Part shown: positions 7,391 to 16,966 of the stretch, in pieces | Layout: each line of letters starts with the position of its first letter | Numbering within the stretch: the first letter of the stretch is position 1 | Source: Methylobacterium sp. Leaf91 | Lineage (GTDB): Bacteria > Pseudomonadota > Alphaproteobacteria > Rhizobiales > Beijerinckiaceae | Direction: 5' to 3' | Assembly (NCBI RefSeq): GCF_001422815.1 | Contig: NZ_LMMP01000005.1 | Coordinates: 1,143 to 65,142, forward strand | Length of the DNA: 64,000 nt | Notes under the pieces: model-generated | Databases searched by the model: none | Told to the model about the DNA's origin: nothing | What the model saw: the letters and a program-made list of their open reading frames with translations, nothing else | Translations under genes and position numbers: made by a program

Positions 7391-8467
7391 TCAGTTCGGC
7401 AGCTTGTCGTCGATGCCCTTCACATACCAGTTCATGCCGAGGATCATCGGGTCGGGGGCGGTCTCGCCTTCCTTCACGGCGACGCTGCCATCCTGTTTCA
7501 GGACCGGCCCCTTGAAGGGATGGAGCGTACCGTCGGCGATCGCCTTCTTGGAGGCCTCGGCCTTGGCCTTCACGTCGTCGGGCATGTTGGCGAAGGGCGC
7601 CAGCACCACCATGCCCTCCTTGATCCCGCCCCAGGTGTCGTGGCTCTTCCAGGTGCCGTCGAGAACGGCCTTGGCCTCGCCGATCACGTAGCCATCCCAA
7701 TCGTCGACGATGGAGGTGAGCTGAGCCTTCGGGGCGAAGCGCATCTGGTCAGAGGACTGGCCGAAGGCGAACTTGCCCTGCTTCTCCGCCTCCTGCAGCG
7801 GAGCGGCGGAATCGGTGTGCTGGGACAGGATGTCGGCCCCCTGCGCCAGCAAGGCCTTGGCCGCCTCGGCCTCCTTGCCCGGATCGAACCAGGTGTTCAC
7901 CCAGACGATCTTGAGCTTGATGTTGGGGTTCACCGATTGCGCGCCGAGCATGAAGGCATTGATGCCGCTCACCACCTCGGGGATCGGGAACGAGGCGATG
8001 TAGCCCACCGTGCCGGTCTTGGAGAGCCTGCCGGCGATCTCGCCGCAGATGTAGCGGCCCTCGTAGAACCGCGCCGAATAGGTCGAGACGTTGGCCGAGC
8101 GCTTGTAGCCGGTGGCGTGCTCGAACTTCACCTTCGGGAATTTCTTGGCCACCTTCAGGGTGGGCTCCATGAAGCCGAAGGAGGTGGTGAAGATCAGCTG
8201 ATGGCCCGAGCGTGCCAGGCTCTCGATGGAGCGTTCGCTGTCCGCTTCGGGCACGTTCTCGAGGAAGCTCGTCTCGACCTTGTCCGGCATGGCCGCCAGC
8301 AACGCCTTGCGGCTCTGGTCGTGCTGAAACGAGTAGCCGAAATCGGCCACCGGCCCGACATAGATGAAGCCGACCTTCAGCTTGCCCGCCAGCTTCTCCT
8401 GCGCCTGGGCCGCACCGAGCCCCAGCGCGAGCGCCACAGCGACGGCGACCCCCTTGATCATCCCCAT
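7391..8467 (-). CDS. BMP-family (PnrA-like) ABC transporter substrate-binding protein
   Basis: The 358-residue protein has a signal peptide (MIKGVAVAVALALGLGAAQA) and a periplasmic BMP/PnrA-type domain starting KLKVGFIYVGPVADFGYS. BMP proteins bind nucleosides or purine-type ligands for import. It is the last gene of an operon that begins with an 8-oxoguanine deaminase and includes an ATPase and two permeases, so the ligand is likely a purine base or nucleoside, possibly an oxidised one. No lipobox Cys is seen, as expected for a free periplasmic protein. Its transcript ends at the terminator at 7314-7350. Confidence 0.9.
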   Translation of the reverse strand: MGMIKGVAVAVALALGLGAAQAQEKLAGKLKVGFIYVGPVADFGYSFQHDQSRKALLAAMPDKVETSFLENVPEADSERSIESLARSGHQLIFTTSFGFMEPTLKVAKKFPKVKFEHATGYKRSANVSTYSARFYEGRYICGEIAGRLSKTGTVGYIASFPIPEVVSGINAFMLGAQSVNPNIKLKIVWVNTWFDPGKEAEAAKALLAQGADILSQHTDSAAPLQEAEKQGKFAFGQSSDQMRFAPKAQLTSIVDDWDGYVIGEAKAVLDGTWKSHDTWGGIKEGMVVLAPFANMPDDVKAKAEASKKAIADGTLHPFKGPVLKQDGSVAVKEGETAPDPMILGMNWYVKGIDDKLPN

Positions 8468-8497
8468 ATCACCGTCGTCCTCTTCGAAAAGCGCCGT

Positions 8498-9424
8498 TCA
8501 GCGGAACGGCGTGAACACGCGGCCGAGCGAGGCCGGGGCCACCGAGCCGCCCTGTCGTCGCCCCAGGGAGAGCAAGACGAGGGCCAGGATGGTGGCGAGA
8601 TAGGGCAGGGCCGAGAGGGCCTGGCCGGGCAGCCCGAGACCCGCTGCCTGCGCGTGAAGCTGCAGCACCGTGGCTCCGCCGAACAGCATCGCGCCGGCCA
8701 TCACCCGTAGCGGGCGCCAGGAGGCGAAGACGACGAGGGCGAGGGCGATCCAGCCGCGGCCGGCGGTCATGGCCGGAGCCCAGAACGGCGTGTAGGCGAG
8801 GGAGAGATAGGCGCCGGCGAGACCGGCGCATGCGCCCCCGAACAGCACCGCGAGAAACCGGACCTTGCGCACCTTGAGACCGAGCGCGTGGGTGGAGGTG
8901 TGGTCGTCGCCGATGGCGCGGAGCGCGAGACCGGCCCTGGTCCGCCACAGGAACCATGCGATTCCGGCAACGAGGGCGAAGCCGGCATAGACGAACGCAT
9001 CCTGCCCGAAGAACAGCCGGCCGATGCCGGGAAGGTCGGTGAGGCCGGGAATGGCGAGATGCGGCGCCGATTCCCGCTTCATGCCGACATAGGAGGCGCC
9101 GACCAGTCCCGAGAGGCCGAGGCCGAGGATCGTCATGGCGAGCCCGGAGGCGATCTGGTTCGCGGCGAGTACCACGGTGAGGATTCCGAACAGGGCCGAC
9201 AGAGCGAGGCCGGCGCCCGCCCCCGCCACCGCTCCGGCCAATGTCGAGCCCGTCTCCACGGCCACCGCGAAGCCCGTAGCGGCGCCGAGCACCATCATGC
9301 CTTCGACGCCGAGATTGAGCACGCCGGACCGCTCGACCACGAGTTCGCCGAGCGCCGCGATCATCAGCGGTGTCGCGGCGGCGACGATGGTGACGAGCAC
9401 CATCTGCAGGACGTCGAGAGTCAT
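8498..9424 (-). CDS. BMP-type ABC transporter permease (second)
   Basis: The 308-residue hydrophobic protein starts MTLDVLQMVLVTIVAAATPL and has about eight to nine membrane spans, with the family motif ERSGVLNLGVEGMMVLGA near residues 32-49. It belongs to the BPD_transp_2 family that partners BMP binding proteins. The start codon was chosen at the ATG matching the family N-terminus; the frame is open further upstream, but that part is not membrane-like. It lies 30 bp upstream of the binding-protein gene and 115 bp after the first permease. Confidence 0.88.
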   Translation of the reverse strand: MTLDVLQMVLVTIVAAATPLMIAALGELVVERSGVLNLGVEGMMVLGAATGFAVAVETGSTLAGAVAGAGAGLALSALFGILTVVLAANQIASGLAMTILGLGLSGLVGASYVGMKRESAPHLAIPGLTDLPGIGRLFFGQDAFVYAGFALVAGIAWFLWRTRAGLALRAIGDDHTSTHALGLKVRKVRFLAVLFGGACAGLAGAYLSLAYTPFWAPAMTAGRGWIALALVVFASWRPLRVMAGAMLFGGATVLQLHAQAAGLGLPGQALSALPYLATILALVLLSLGRRQGGSVAPASLGRVFTPFR

Positions 9425-9539
9425 GGTGCGAGCTTCCTTCGACGCGCCGTCCGTCCAGCCGCCTTGCGGGCCGTCTCTCGCCGAGGACCGCACGGACGGA
9501 TCATGCGCGCGAGCCGGGCCGACAGGGGTGTCACGCCCG

Positions 9540-10616
9540 TCACGTCGCCGTCCCCGGCACGAAACGGACGCGGTAGCGCGATAGGGCGTCCGCCCCGAGC
9601 ACGAGGGCGAGCAGCAATCCCTGGAAGGCGCGGGTGAGGTCGAGGGGCAGCTTGAGGTCGATCTGCGCGCCCTCACCGCCGATGGTCGTGAGCGCGATCA
9701 CCAGGGCCGCCACCAGGATTCCCACCGGGGAGAGCCGTCCGAGGAAGGCGACGATGATGGCGGTGAAACCGTAGCCCGGCGAGATCGACGGCTGAAGCTG
9801 GCCGATCTTACCCGCCACCTCGGCGATCCCGGCGAGCCCCGCCGCACCGCCCGAGACCGCGAAGACCGCGAGCGTCAGGCGGACATCGCTGAACCCGGCG
9901 AAACGGGCGGCGCGCGGGCTCGCCCCCACCACCCGGACCTCGAAGCCGAACAAGGTCCGCGCCAGCACGATGGCGGCGACGATCACCGCCGCCAGGGCGA
10001 TGAGGACGCCGGCATGGAGCGTGTCGCCCTCCATCAGGTAGGGGAGGCGGGCCGCGTCGTCGAAGGTGACGCTCTGGGGAAAGTTGTAGCCCGCCGGGTC
10101 GCGCAAGGGTCCGCGCGCCATGTAGTCCAGCAGCAATTCGGCGACATAGACCAGCATCAGGCTCGTCAGGATCTCGGAGACGCCGAGCCAGACCTTGAGC
10201 AAAGCCGGGATCAGCGCATAGGCGATGCCGGCCAGCGTGCCCACGGCGAGCATCAGCGGCAGGACCCAGAGGGTGTTCCCCTCCGCCCCGTGCGTCGCCA
10301 CGGCGATCCAGCCGCCGAACAGGCCACCGACGACGAACTGGCCCTCGGCGCCGATATTCCAGACATTGGCGCGGAAGCAGAAGGCGAGGCCGATGGCGAT
10401 GAGGGCGAGGGGCGCGGCCTTCAGCGCCACCTCCTGCAGGGACCACACCTCGCTCAACGGCGTGACGAAATAGGTGACGAAGGCGGCGGCCGGCGAACGG
10501 CCCATGGCGGCGACCACGATGCCGCCGATGGCGACGGCGACGACGAAGGCGAGGATCGGCGCGAGGCCGTCCATGAGGGGGGAGCGGTTGGTGCGCGGCG
10601 ACAGGTCAATGCGCAT
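9540..10616 (-). CDS. BMP-type ABC transporter permease (first)
   Basis: This 358-residue inner-membrane permease of the BPD_transp_2 family has about ten hydrophobic spans and the characteristic FCFRANVWNIGAEGQFVVGG segment, which aligns with the NLGVEG region of its partner. Its start overlaps the end of the ATPase gene by 11 bp, implying translational coupling. With the second permease it should form the heterodimeric channel for the BMP binding protein. Confidence 0.9.
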   Translation of the reverse strand: MRIDLSPRTNRSPLMDGLAPILAFVVAVAIGGIVVAAMGRSPAAAFVTYFVTPLSEVWSLQEVALKAAPLALIAIGLAFCFRANVWNIGAEGQFVVGGLFGGWIAVATHGAEGNTLWVLPLMLAVGTLAGIAYALIPALLKVWLGVSEILTSLMLVYVAELLLDYMARGPLRDPAGYNFPQSVTFDDAARLPYLMEGDTLHAGVLIALAAVIVAAIVLARTLFGFEVRVVGASPRAARFAGFSDVRLTLAVFAVSGGAAGLAGIAEVAGKIGQLQPSISPGYGFTAIIVAFLGRLSPVGILVAALVIALTTIGGEGAQIDLKLPLDLTRAFQGLLLALVLGADALSRYRVRFVPGTAT

Positions 10617-12216
10617 GGGCCATCGCCTCCATCGCCGAGGATGACGGCGTCGATTCGATGCCTCCGCCCCCCATCAGCAACCCCACCGCCTCGCGGCTCG
10701 TCTCGCTCGCGGGCACCGCCCGCGACAGCGTCCCGTCATGCAGGACCGCGATGCGGCCGGCGATCTCGAACAGTTCGTCGAGGTCCTGGCTGATGACCAG
10801 CAGGGCGGCCCCACGCCCGGCGAGATCGAGCAGGGCCTGCCGGATATGCGCGGCGGCGAGCGCATCGACGCCCCAGGTCGGCTGGTTGACGACGAGGATC
10901 CCCGGCTCGGCCATGATCTCCCGCCCCATCAGGAATTTCTGAAGGTTGCCGCCGGAGAGCGTGCCGGCGGCAGGGTCCGGCCCGGCCTTGCGCACGTCGA
11001 AGGCGGCGATCACGCGTTGCGCCAAGGCCTTGGCCGCGGCGTTGCGGAGGAAGCCGAAGCGGCTGAGGCCGGCGGTGGCGTGGCGCGAGAGGAGGGCGTT
11101 GTCGGAGAGGCTCAGGGTCGGGGCGGCCGCGTGGCCGTTGCGCTCCTCCGGTACGAAGCAGGCCCCGTGGCGGCGTCGCTCGGTGATGCCGAGGCGCCCT
11201 GCCGGAACGCCGTCGAGCGTCACCATGCCGGCCTCGGGTGCCGAAGCCTCGCCGGACAGCGCATCGAACAATTCGGCCTGCCCGTTGCCGGCGATGCCCG
11301 CGATGCCGACGATCTCCCCGCCCGAGACCGTGAGCGAGATGTCGCTCAGCGCCGTGCCGTGCAGGCCCGACGTCGCCAGCGAGAGATTGGAGAGGACGAG
11401 CCGGGGCGCCCCGAGCGGCATGCCGGAGGGCGGCTTCACCTCGCCGACCTGGACGCCCACCATCATCGCCGCCAGCGACCGGGCGCTCTCCTGGCGCGGG
11501 TCGCAGGCGCCCACGACCTTGCCGCCACGCAGGATGGTGGCGCGGGAGCAGAGCCGTCGCACCTCGTCGAGGCGGTGCGAGATGTAGAGCAGCGCCCGGC
11601 CCTCGTCGCGCAGTCGCTCCAGCACCGTGAACAGGCCCTCCGCCTCCCCCGGCGTCAGCACCGATGTCGGTTCGTCGAGGATGACGAGGCGCGGGTCCTG
11701 CAGCAGGCAGCGGATGATCTCGATACGCTGGCGCTCGCCGGCCGAGAGCGACCAGACCGGGCGATGCGGATCGAGATGCAGGCCGTAGGTGGCGCCCACC
11801 GTGGACATCTTTTCCCTGAGCGCCTTCGGGCTCATGTCGGGCGGCATCACCAGGGCGATGTTCTCCGCCACGGTCAGGTTCTCGCAGAGGGAGAAGTGCT
11901 GGAACACCATGCCGATGCCGAGCGCCCGCGCGGCTTCGGGGTTGGCGAGCTTCACGATGTCGCCGCGATGGGTCACGACCCCTTCGGTGGGTTCCAGAAG
12001 CCCGTAGAGGATCTTCATGAGCGTCGACTTGCCGGCCCCGTTCTCGCCGAGCAGGGCATGGATCTCCCCGGCACGGATTTCGAGGTCGACGCCGTCATTT
12101 GCCGTGAAGTCGCCGAAGCGCTTGACGATGCCGTAGGCACCGAACAGCGGCGTCGCGCCAATCTGGCCGGCAAGAGCCGGGGTAGCGGGAGCCGGGCTCG
12201 GGGTCGCATCCGTCAT
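10606..12216 (-). CDS. BMP-type ABC transporter ATP-binding protein, two nucleotide-binding domains
   Basis: The 536-residue protein has two tandem ABC domains. The first has Walker A GENGAGKST (57-65), signature LSAGERQRIE and Walker B LVILDEPTS. The second has a degenerate Walker A (GIAGNGQAE), signature LSGGNLQKFLMGRE, and VNQPTWGVDA in place of a Walker B Glu. One intact and one degenerate site is usual for nucleoside/sugar-type importers. It energises the two permeases downstream. The start was set at the ATG before TDATPSPAPATP, a Pro/Ala-rich lead-in; longer starts exist in frame. It follows the 8-oxoguanine deaminase gene by 115 bp. Confidence 0.9.
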   Translation of the reverse strand: MTDATPSPAPATPALAGQIGATPLFGAYGIVKRFGDFTANDGVDLEIRAGEIHALLGENGAGKSTLMKILYGLLEPTEGVVTHRGDIVKLANPEAARALGIGMVFQHFSLCENLTVAENIALVMPPDMSPKALREKMSTVGATYGLHLDPHRPVWSLSAGERQRIEIIRCLLQDPRLVILDEPTSVLTPGEAEGLFTVLERLRDEGRALLYISHRLDEVRRLCSRATILRGGKVVGACDPRQESARSLAAMMVGVQVGEVKPPSGMPLGAPRLVLSNLSLATSGLHGTALSDISLTVSGGEIVGIAGIAGNGQAELFDALSGEASAPEAGMVTLDGVPAGRLGITERRRHGACFVPEERNGHAAAPTLSLSDNALLSRHATAGLSRFGFLRNAAAKALAQRVIAAFDVRKAGPDPAAGTLSGGNLQKFLMGREIMAEPGILVVNQPTWGVDALAAAHIRQALLDLAGRGAALLVISQDLDELFEIAGRIAVLHDGTLSRAVPASETSREAVGLLMGGGGIESTPSSSAMEAMAHAH

Positions 12217-12331
12217 GAGGGCTGGGTTCCCCGATTCCATAGCGAGCCCATCGGACCACGCCGCCATTGCGGGCCGCGGCGCAGGATCGGGCGAGCACGC
12301 AACCCGCCCGCCTTCCTGCCCGCGGCCGCCG

Positions 12332-13693
12332 TCACGATCCGCTCCGCAGCGCATGGGCGAGGCGGGTATGGGCCTCGCGCAGCTGCCCGGTCTCGATGCC
12401 CAGCGGCTGGCCGTCCACCACCCGCCAGCTCCCCGCCACCATCACCCGGTCGGCCCTGTGGGCGCCGCACAGGACCAATGCCGCCAGCGGGTCGTGGGCG
12501 CCGGAAAAGCGGAGTTCGTCGAGGGTGAACAGGGCGAGATCGGCCTCGCGGCCCTCCTCGATCCGGCCGATATCGGTCCGGCCGAGGCAGGCGGCCGAGC
12601 CCTCCGTCGCCCAGCGCAGGGCATCGAGATGGGTGACGCGCTCAGCGCCGTAGGTCAGGCGGTTGAGCATCAGGGCGTGCCGGACGCCTTCCATCAGGTT
12701 GGAATTGTCGTTCGAGGCCGACCCGTCGACGCCGAGCCCCACCGGCGAGCCGGCGGCCTCCAGCTCGCAGGTCCGGCACTGGCCGGAGGCGAGCGTCATA
12801 TTTGAGGTCGGGCAATGGCACACGCCGACGCCGGCCCTGCCGAGACGGACCACTTCCTCGTCGTTGAAATGGATGCCGTGGGCGAGCCAGGTCCGGCTCT
12901 GCATCCAGCCAATCTCCTCGATGTAATCCACCGGGCGCTGGCCGAAGACGTCGAGACAGTATGTGTTCTCGTCCAGGGTCTCGCCGAGATGGGTGTGCAG
13001 GCGGCAATCGTAGCGCTCGGCGAGCGCCGCGCTCTCGCGCATCACGCGCTTGGTCACGCTGAAGGGCGAGCAGGGCGCCAGGCCGATCTGCACCATGGCC
13101 CCCGGCTTCGGATCGTGGAACAGGCGCAGCACGCGCTCGCTATCGGCCAGGATCGTATCGTCGTCCTGCGTCAGGCATTCGGGCGGCAGGCCGCCGTCGC
13201 GCACCGACAGGCTCATGGAGCCACGGGTGACGAAGGCGCGGATGCCGATCGGACCCGCTTCCTCGACCTGGATGTCGACGGCGGATTCGAGGCCCTTGGG
13301 AAAGAGATAGTGGTGGTCGCCCGCCGTGGTGCAGCCCGAGAGCAGGAGCTCGGTATAGGCGAGCCGGGTCGCAAGGCGGAACGCGTCGGGGGTGATCTTG
13401 TCCCACACCGTGTAGAGGGCCTGCAGCCACGGGAACAACGGCTTGTTCAGCGCGACGGGATGGGCGCGCGTCAGCGTCTGGAAGAAATGGTGATGCGTGT
13501 TCACGAGCCCGGGAATGACGACGTGGCGGCTCGCGTCGAAGGTCTCGTCCACGGCTCGCGAAGGCTGCGCTCCCGCCGCGATCCGCTCGACGATCCGCGT
13601 TCCCTCGACGACGATGCCCCCGCCCGCATCCTCCGCGAGGATCGCCAGCGGATTGCGGATCCAGACCCGCCTCGGTGTGCCCGCTTCTGCCAT
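12332..13693 (-). CDS. 8-oxoguanine deaminase (amidohydrolase family)
   Basis: The 453-residue protein belongs to the metal-dependent amidohydrolase superfamily. It shows a first metal motif in NTHHHFFQTLTRA (residues 65-77), a LHTHLGETLDEN strand and HCPTSNMTLASG, all typical of 8-oxoguanine and related aminohydrolases. The expected reaction is deamination of 8-oxoguanine to urate in the cytoplasm, feeding purine breakdown. It heads the operon of a BMP-type importer, and urate oxidase lies 10 kb away. The start was set at the ATG before AEAGTPRRVWIRNP. Guanine deaminase or another aryl deaminase is the alternative. Confidence 0.83.
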   Translation of the reverse strand: MAEAGTPRRVWIRNPLAILAEDAGGGIVVEGTRIVERIAAGAQPSRAVDETFDASRHVVIPGLVNTHHHFFQTLTRAHPVALNKPLFPWLQALYTVWDKITPDAFRLATRLAYTELLLSGCTTAGDHHYLFPKGLESAVDIQVEEAGPIGIRAFVTRGSMSLSVRDGGLPPECLTQDDDTILADSERVLRLFHDPKPGAMVQIGLAPCSPFSVTKRVMRESAALAERYDCRLHTHLGETLDENTYCLDVFGQRPVDYIEEIGWMQSRTWLAHGIHFNDEEVVRLGRAGVGVCHCPTSNMTLASGQCRTCELEAAGSPVGLGVDGSASNDNSNLMEGVRHALMLNRLTYGAERVTHLDALRWATEGSAACLGRTDIGRIEEGREADLALFTLDELRFSGAHDPLAALVLCGAHRADRVMVAGSWRVVDGQPLGIETGQLREAHTRLAHALRSGS

Positions 13694-13844
13694 CGTGCCC
13701 GTCAGTCCCTTCGCCGGAGGAAGGACGGAGCGTTGCCCCGGCCTCGTCACGCCTTGGTGTAAGGTGGACGGACGCGTCCTTCCAGAAGCGCTCCCCGCCG
13801 GACGCGAACCTTTCCGACCGGCGCGTTCCTAAGAAAACCTTGCT

Positions 13845-14846
13845 TCAGAAGACGTGGAACGAGACGCCGGCGAGGAAACTCTTCTCTTCCGTGCCCTTGA
13901 AGGTCGCCGTTTCCTGAGCGCCGAACTTGTTCAGCCAGTACTGAAAGCCGATGAAGACATCGACCTTGTTGGGAGTGTCGTAGACGAGCTTGCCGAGGTC
14001 GAGGACGAGATTGGTGCGGGAGAGGAATTCGAGACCGGTCTTCGCGTTGAAGGCGAACGCGGTCACGTCGGTGACGCCGCGCCCCTTGGGCAGCACGATG
14101 TTGTTGAAGCCCGCGATGCTGAGCGGCAGACCTGTGAAGCTCAGGGGCAGGCTGTAGACGATTTCGAATTCGGGGACCGTGTCGAAGCTGACGTCGCGGT
14201 TCGGGTAGGTGTTGAAGCCGTTCCGGTTCCACTCCTTGTAGGCATGGACGGACGCGTTGATGAACCCGGCCGGCACGTCGAAGGCGAAGTTCAGGCCGCC
14301 GACCACGTCGCGCTTGCGCGGGCCGAAGGCCGTGTTCTTGGCATTGGCGTCGAAACCATAGGACAGGGAGATGTCCTTGATGATGCCCGGCACCGCGAAG
14401 GCCTTCGTGCCGGTGAGCGCATTGAGGCTGAGCGTACCGCGATAGAGGCCGTAGGCTTCCGTGGCGCCATAATCGTATTGCGCGAAGCCTCCCGGCGCGT
14501 TGGTGGTGCCGCCGGGGTCCTGCGAGGCGGATTTCAGGATGTCCAGCGTGAAGAAGTTGGTGCCGTAGGCCCAGGCATTGGCATGCGAGATATTGTAGAT
14601 GTGCTTCGGGATACCGCGCGTGCTGAACGAGCCGTCGGAATTCTGGACCTGCACGCCGGGCTCGGACGACGGAAACTGATAACGGTAGCTGAACTGCGTA
14701 TCCGAGAAGAGGAAGAACGATCCGGGCGCATCGGGGAGCGGTGCGGGTGCGGGAGCCTTCACGAGGTCGGCGGCGAAAACGGGCGCCGTCACCAGCAACG
14801 AGACCACGCCCGCCATCAGCGCTTTCGGGATGCCCGACATGTTCAA
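13845..14846 (-). CDS. Tsx-like outer-membrane channel protein
   Basis: The 333-residue precursor has a signal peptide (cleavage near VFAADL), then beta-strand-rich sequence ending in the aromatic C-terminal residue typical of outer-membrane barrels (GVSFHVF). Segments such as AYKEWNRNGFNTY and a closing FQYWLNKFG strand resemble nucleoside-specific Tsx-family channels, but similarity judged by eye is modest. It lies upstream of the 8-oxoguanine deaminase and BMP transporter operon on the same strand, so it may let purine nucleosides cross the outer membrane. A general beta-barrel protein is the safe call; Tsx is a likely refinement. Confidence 0.65.
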   Translation of the reverse strand: MNMSGIPKALMAGVVSLLVTAPVFAADLVKAPAPAPLPDAPGSFFLFSDTQFSYRYQFPSSEPGVQVQNSDGSFSTRGIPKHIYNISHANAWAYGTNFFTLDILKSASQDPGGTTNAPGGFAQYDYGATEAYGLYRGTLSLNALTGTKAFAVPGIIKDISLSYGFDANAKNTAFGPRKRDVVGGLNFAFDVPAGFINASVHAYKEWNRNGFNTYPNRDVSFDTVPEFEIVYSLPLSFTGLPLSIAGFNNIVLPKGRGVTDVTAFAFNAKTGLEFLSRTNLVLDLGKLVYDTPNKVDVFIGFQYWLNKFGAQETATFKGTEEKSFLAGVSFHVF

Positions 14847-15335
14847 TCCCTCTTCCGAGCATCGCGCTCATGGGGATCGAAGGCTGCAACCCATATGCCA
14901 GGACACGCGAGCCGGAGAGGATGTGCGAATTGGCGACCCGATATGTGCAAATATGCAACAGAAGCGCCGAGGGTACGAGTCGACAACAAATACAGGGGTT
15001 CACCGTCCGACCGGCAGTCAATGCACATAGATCGATTCGAACTTGATAGTTTAACAATTCCTCTTCGCCGGCAAGTCATTGAAGATCATGAGGCCCGACC
15101 CAACTGGCATCGTTAAAAACGATATAAAAAATTCCGGTACTTTCAAGCGCGACCCGGAAGGCATGGTCTCCCGAATCGACGGCTATAGTGGTCGTCCTGG
15201 GGAATGTTGCAGCACCACGCCGGTCTCGATAAGTCTGCTTCTCGCAACACCCTGCATTCACGGCACGAGAAACTGCGCTAGGGTACGACCGCGTCCCTTC
15301 GGGTCGTCTTCGTCCCCCACTTCATCGAGAGACCG
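14847..15335. other. Divergent intergenic region with AT-rich patches
   Basis: This 489-bp gap separates the minus-strand Tsx-like gene from the plus-strand GntR gene and must hold both promoters. It is more AT-rich than its surroundings. A small inverted repeat ATCGTT-AAA-AACGAT lies at 15109-15123, followed by TATAAAAAAT, which could serve as operator and promoter. Short frames on both strands show no family similarity. No RNA gene was recognised. Confidence 0.5.
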
Positions 15336-16079
15336 GTGCCTGCATCACAGACCCGCGCCGAACACCTGGCGGACCAGATCGCGAACGACATCCTGGCCGG
15401 CGTTTTCCCACCGGGCCTTCATCTCGATGAGCAGGTCCTCGCCAAGCGCTTCGGCGTGTCGCGAACGCCCGTCCGCGACGCCCTGCGCCTCTTGAGCGGG
15501 ACGGGACTGATCGACCTGCGTCCGCGCGCGGGCGCCATGGTGCGCAGGATGGCGCTCGACGAACTCGACATGCTGTTCATCGCCATGGGCGAGATCGAAG
15601 CCACCTGCGCGCGGCTCGCGACACTGAGCATGGCGCCGAAGGAACGGAGCCAGCTCCAGACCCTCCATCACGGCATGGCCCGGCTGGCGGATGCGGATGA
15701 CAGGGCGGGCTACATGGCCGCCAACCAGGAGTTTCACGGCCTCCTCTATGCCGGCGCCCATAACAGCGTCGTCGAGGAGATCGCGGTCTCCCTTCGCAGA
15801 AGGCTGACACCTTACCGCAAGGCGCAGTTTAAGGCCCCCGGCCGTCTCCATCGATCGCATGCGGAGCATGGCGCCGTCGTTCGCGCGGTGCTGGGGCGCG
15901 ACGCGGCGGCGGCCAATGCCGCGATGCTGATCCATATGAGCATCGTCGAGGACGTCTTCGAGAGCGTGGATGCCGAGCCGGCGCGGGAGCGCGAAGCCGC
16001 TCACGAACGCGATGACGACCGCCGCTCCGCCGTCGAACCGGAAGCGGGGATCGGCAGGCTGGAGCGCTCGAACCGCTGA
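15336..16079 (+). CDS. GntR family transcriptional regulator (FadR/FCD subfamily)
   Basis: The 247-residue protein starts at GTG. Residues 8-70 form a GntR winged helix with FGVSRTPVRDALRLLSGTG; residues 80-215 form an FCD all-helical ligand domain with conserved acidic and His residues (NQEFHGLLY, HRSHAEHGAVV). The C-terminal 30 residues are charged and probably disordered. FCD regulators sense small carboxylic acids. It lies upstream of, and on the same strand as, the isochorismatase/permease/atzGEH genes, so local control of that operon is likely. The Tsx-like gene, divergent from it, is another possible target. Confidence 0.9.
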   Translation: MPASQTRAEHLADQIANDILAGVFPPGLHLDEQVLAKRFGVSRTPVRDALRLLSGTGLIDLRPRAGAMVRRMALDELDMLFIAMGEIEATCARLATLSMAPKERSQLQTLHHGMARLADADDRAGYMAANQEFHGLLYAGAHNSVVEEIAVSLRRRLTPYRKAQFKAPGRLHRSHAEHGAVVRAVLGRDAAAANAAMLIHMSIVEDVFESVDAEPAREREAAHERDDDRRSAVEPEAGIGRLERSNR

Positions 16080-16245
16080 GCCAGCGCAAGGATTCCACAA
16101 CCTGGCGCGCAACGACGCAGGATCGCGCATCATTTGGGCGTGTGCCGGAGCTACCGTGCATACATGATCGCAACGACATCGCGACCGAATCGGCACCGCC
16201 GCCGGGATTCGAGAACGCGGCATCGGACGATCGGGTGTGCAGGTC

Positions 16246-16920
16246 ATGAGTGTCACGCTCAGCGCGGAACCCGCCGATCTCGGCTTCGATCCCGCCACCA
16301 CCGCGCTCGTCATCATCGACATGCAGCGGGACTTCCTGGAGCCCGGTGGGTTCGGCGAAACCCTGGGCAACGACGTCTCGCTCCTGCTGGCCGCCGTCGC
16401 GCCCTGCCGGTCCGTCCTCGCCGCGGCACGCCGCACCGGGATGCTGGTCGTGTATACACGGGAAGGTCACCTGCCCGACCTGTCGGACGCACCGCCGGCC
16501 AAGCTCGAACGGGGTGAGCCGACGGCGCGGATCGGCGCCCCCGGCCCGATGGGCCGCATCCTGATCCGCGGCGAGCCCGGACACGACATCGTGCCGGATC
16601 TCGCGCCGTCGGCGGGCGAGATCGTGATCGACAAGCCCGGCAAGGGGGCATTCTACGCGACCGAACTGGGGGCGGTTCTGGCCGAGCGTGGCATTGCCAC
16701 CTTGCTCGTCTGCGGCGTCACCACCGAAGTCTGTGTGCATACGACGATCCGTGAAGGCAACGACCGGGGCTATCGCTGCGTCGCGCTCGCGGATTGCTGC
16801 GCCTCCTACTTCCCGGAATTCCACCGCATCGGCCTGGAGATGATCAAGGCGCAGGGCGGCATCTTCGGCTGGGTCTCGTCGTCGGAGGCCGTCCTGACGG
16901 CCCTCGCCACGCCCGGATGA
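16246..16920 (+). CDS. Isochorismatase-family cysteine hydrolase
   Basis: The 224-residue protein has the full catalytic triad of the cysteine-hydrolase branch of the isochorismatase superfamily: Asp25 in IIDMQRDF, Lys130 in DKPGKGAF and Cys163 in [12 protein letters not shown]. Members cleave amide or ureido bonds of biuret, ureidoacrylate, N-carbamoyl compounds and similar molecules. It is the first gene of a run leading to a permease and the AtzG/E/H set, so a nitrogen-rich amide or ureide substrate is likely. The start was set at the ATG; a GTG 9 bp upstream is also in frame. Exact substrate not known. Confidence 0.85.
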   Translation: MSVTLSAEPADLGFDPATTALVIIDMQRDFLEPGGFGETLGNDVSLLLAAVAPCRSVLAAARRTGMLVVYTREGHLPDLSDAPPAKLERGEPTARIGAPGPMGRILIRGEPGHDIVPDLAPSAGEIVIDKPGKGAFYATELGAVLAERGIATLLVCGVTTEVCVHTTIREGNDRGYRCVALADCCASYFPEFHRIGLEMIKAQGGIFGWVSSSEAVLTALATPG

Positions 16921-16966
16921 CGATCGGCGGGACGGGCTGATGGCGGCGGGACGGGGAGGGTGGACC

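Noticed and set aside
15079..15495. 138-codon plus-strand frame overlapping the GntR start
   Set aside because: Its end overlaps the GntR coding sequence in another frame and it has no family pattern.
16446..16465. TGTATACA palindrome within the cysteine hydrolase gene as a GntR site
   Set aside because: It lies within the coding sequence, far from the start, and short palindromes are expected by chance.
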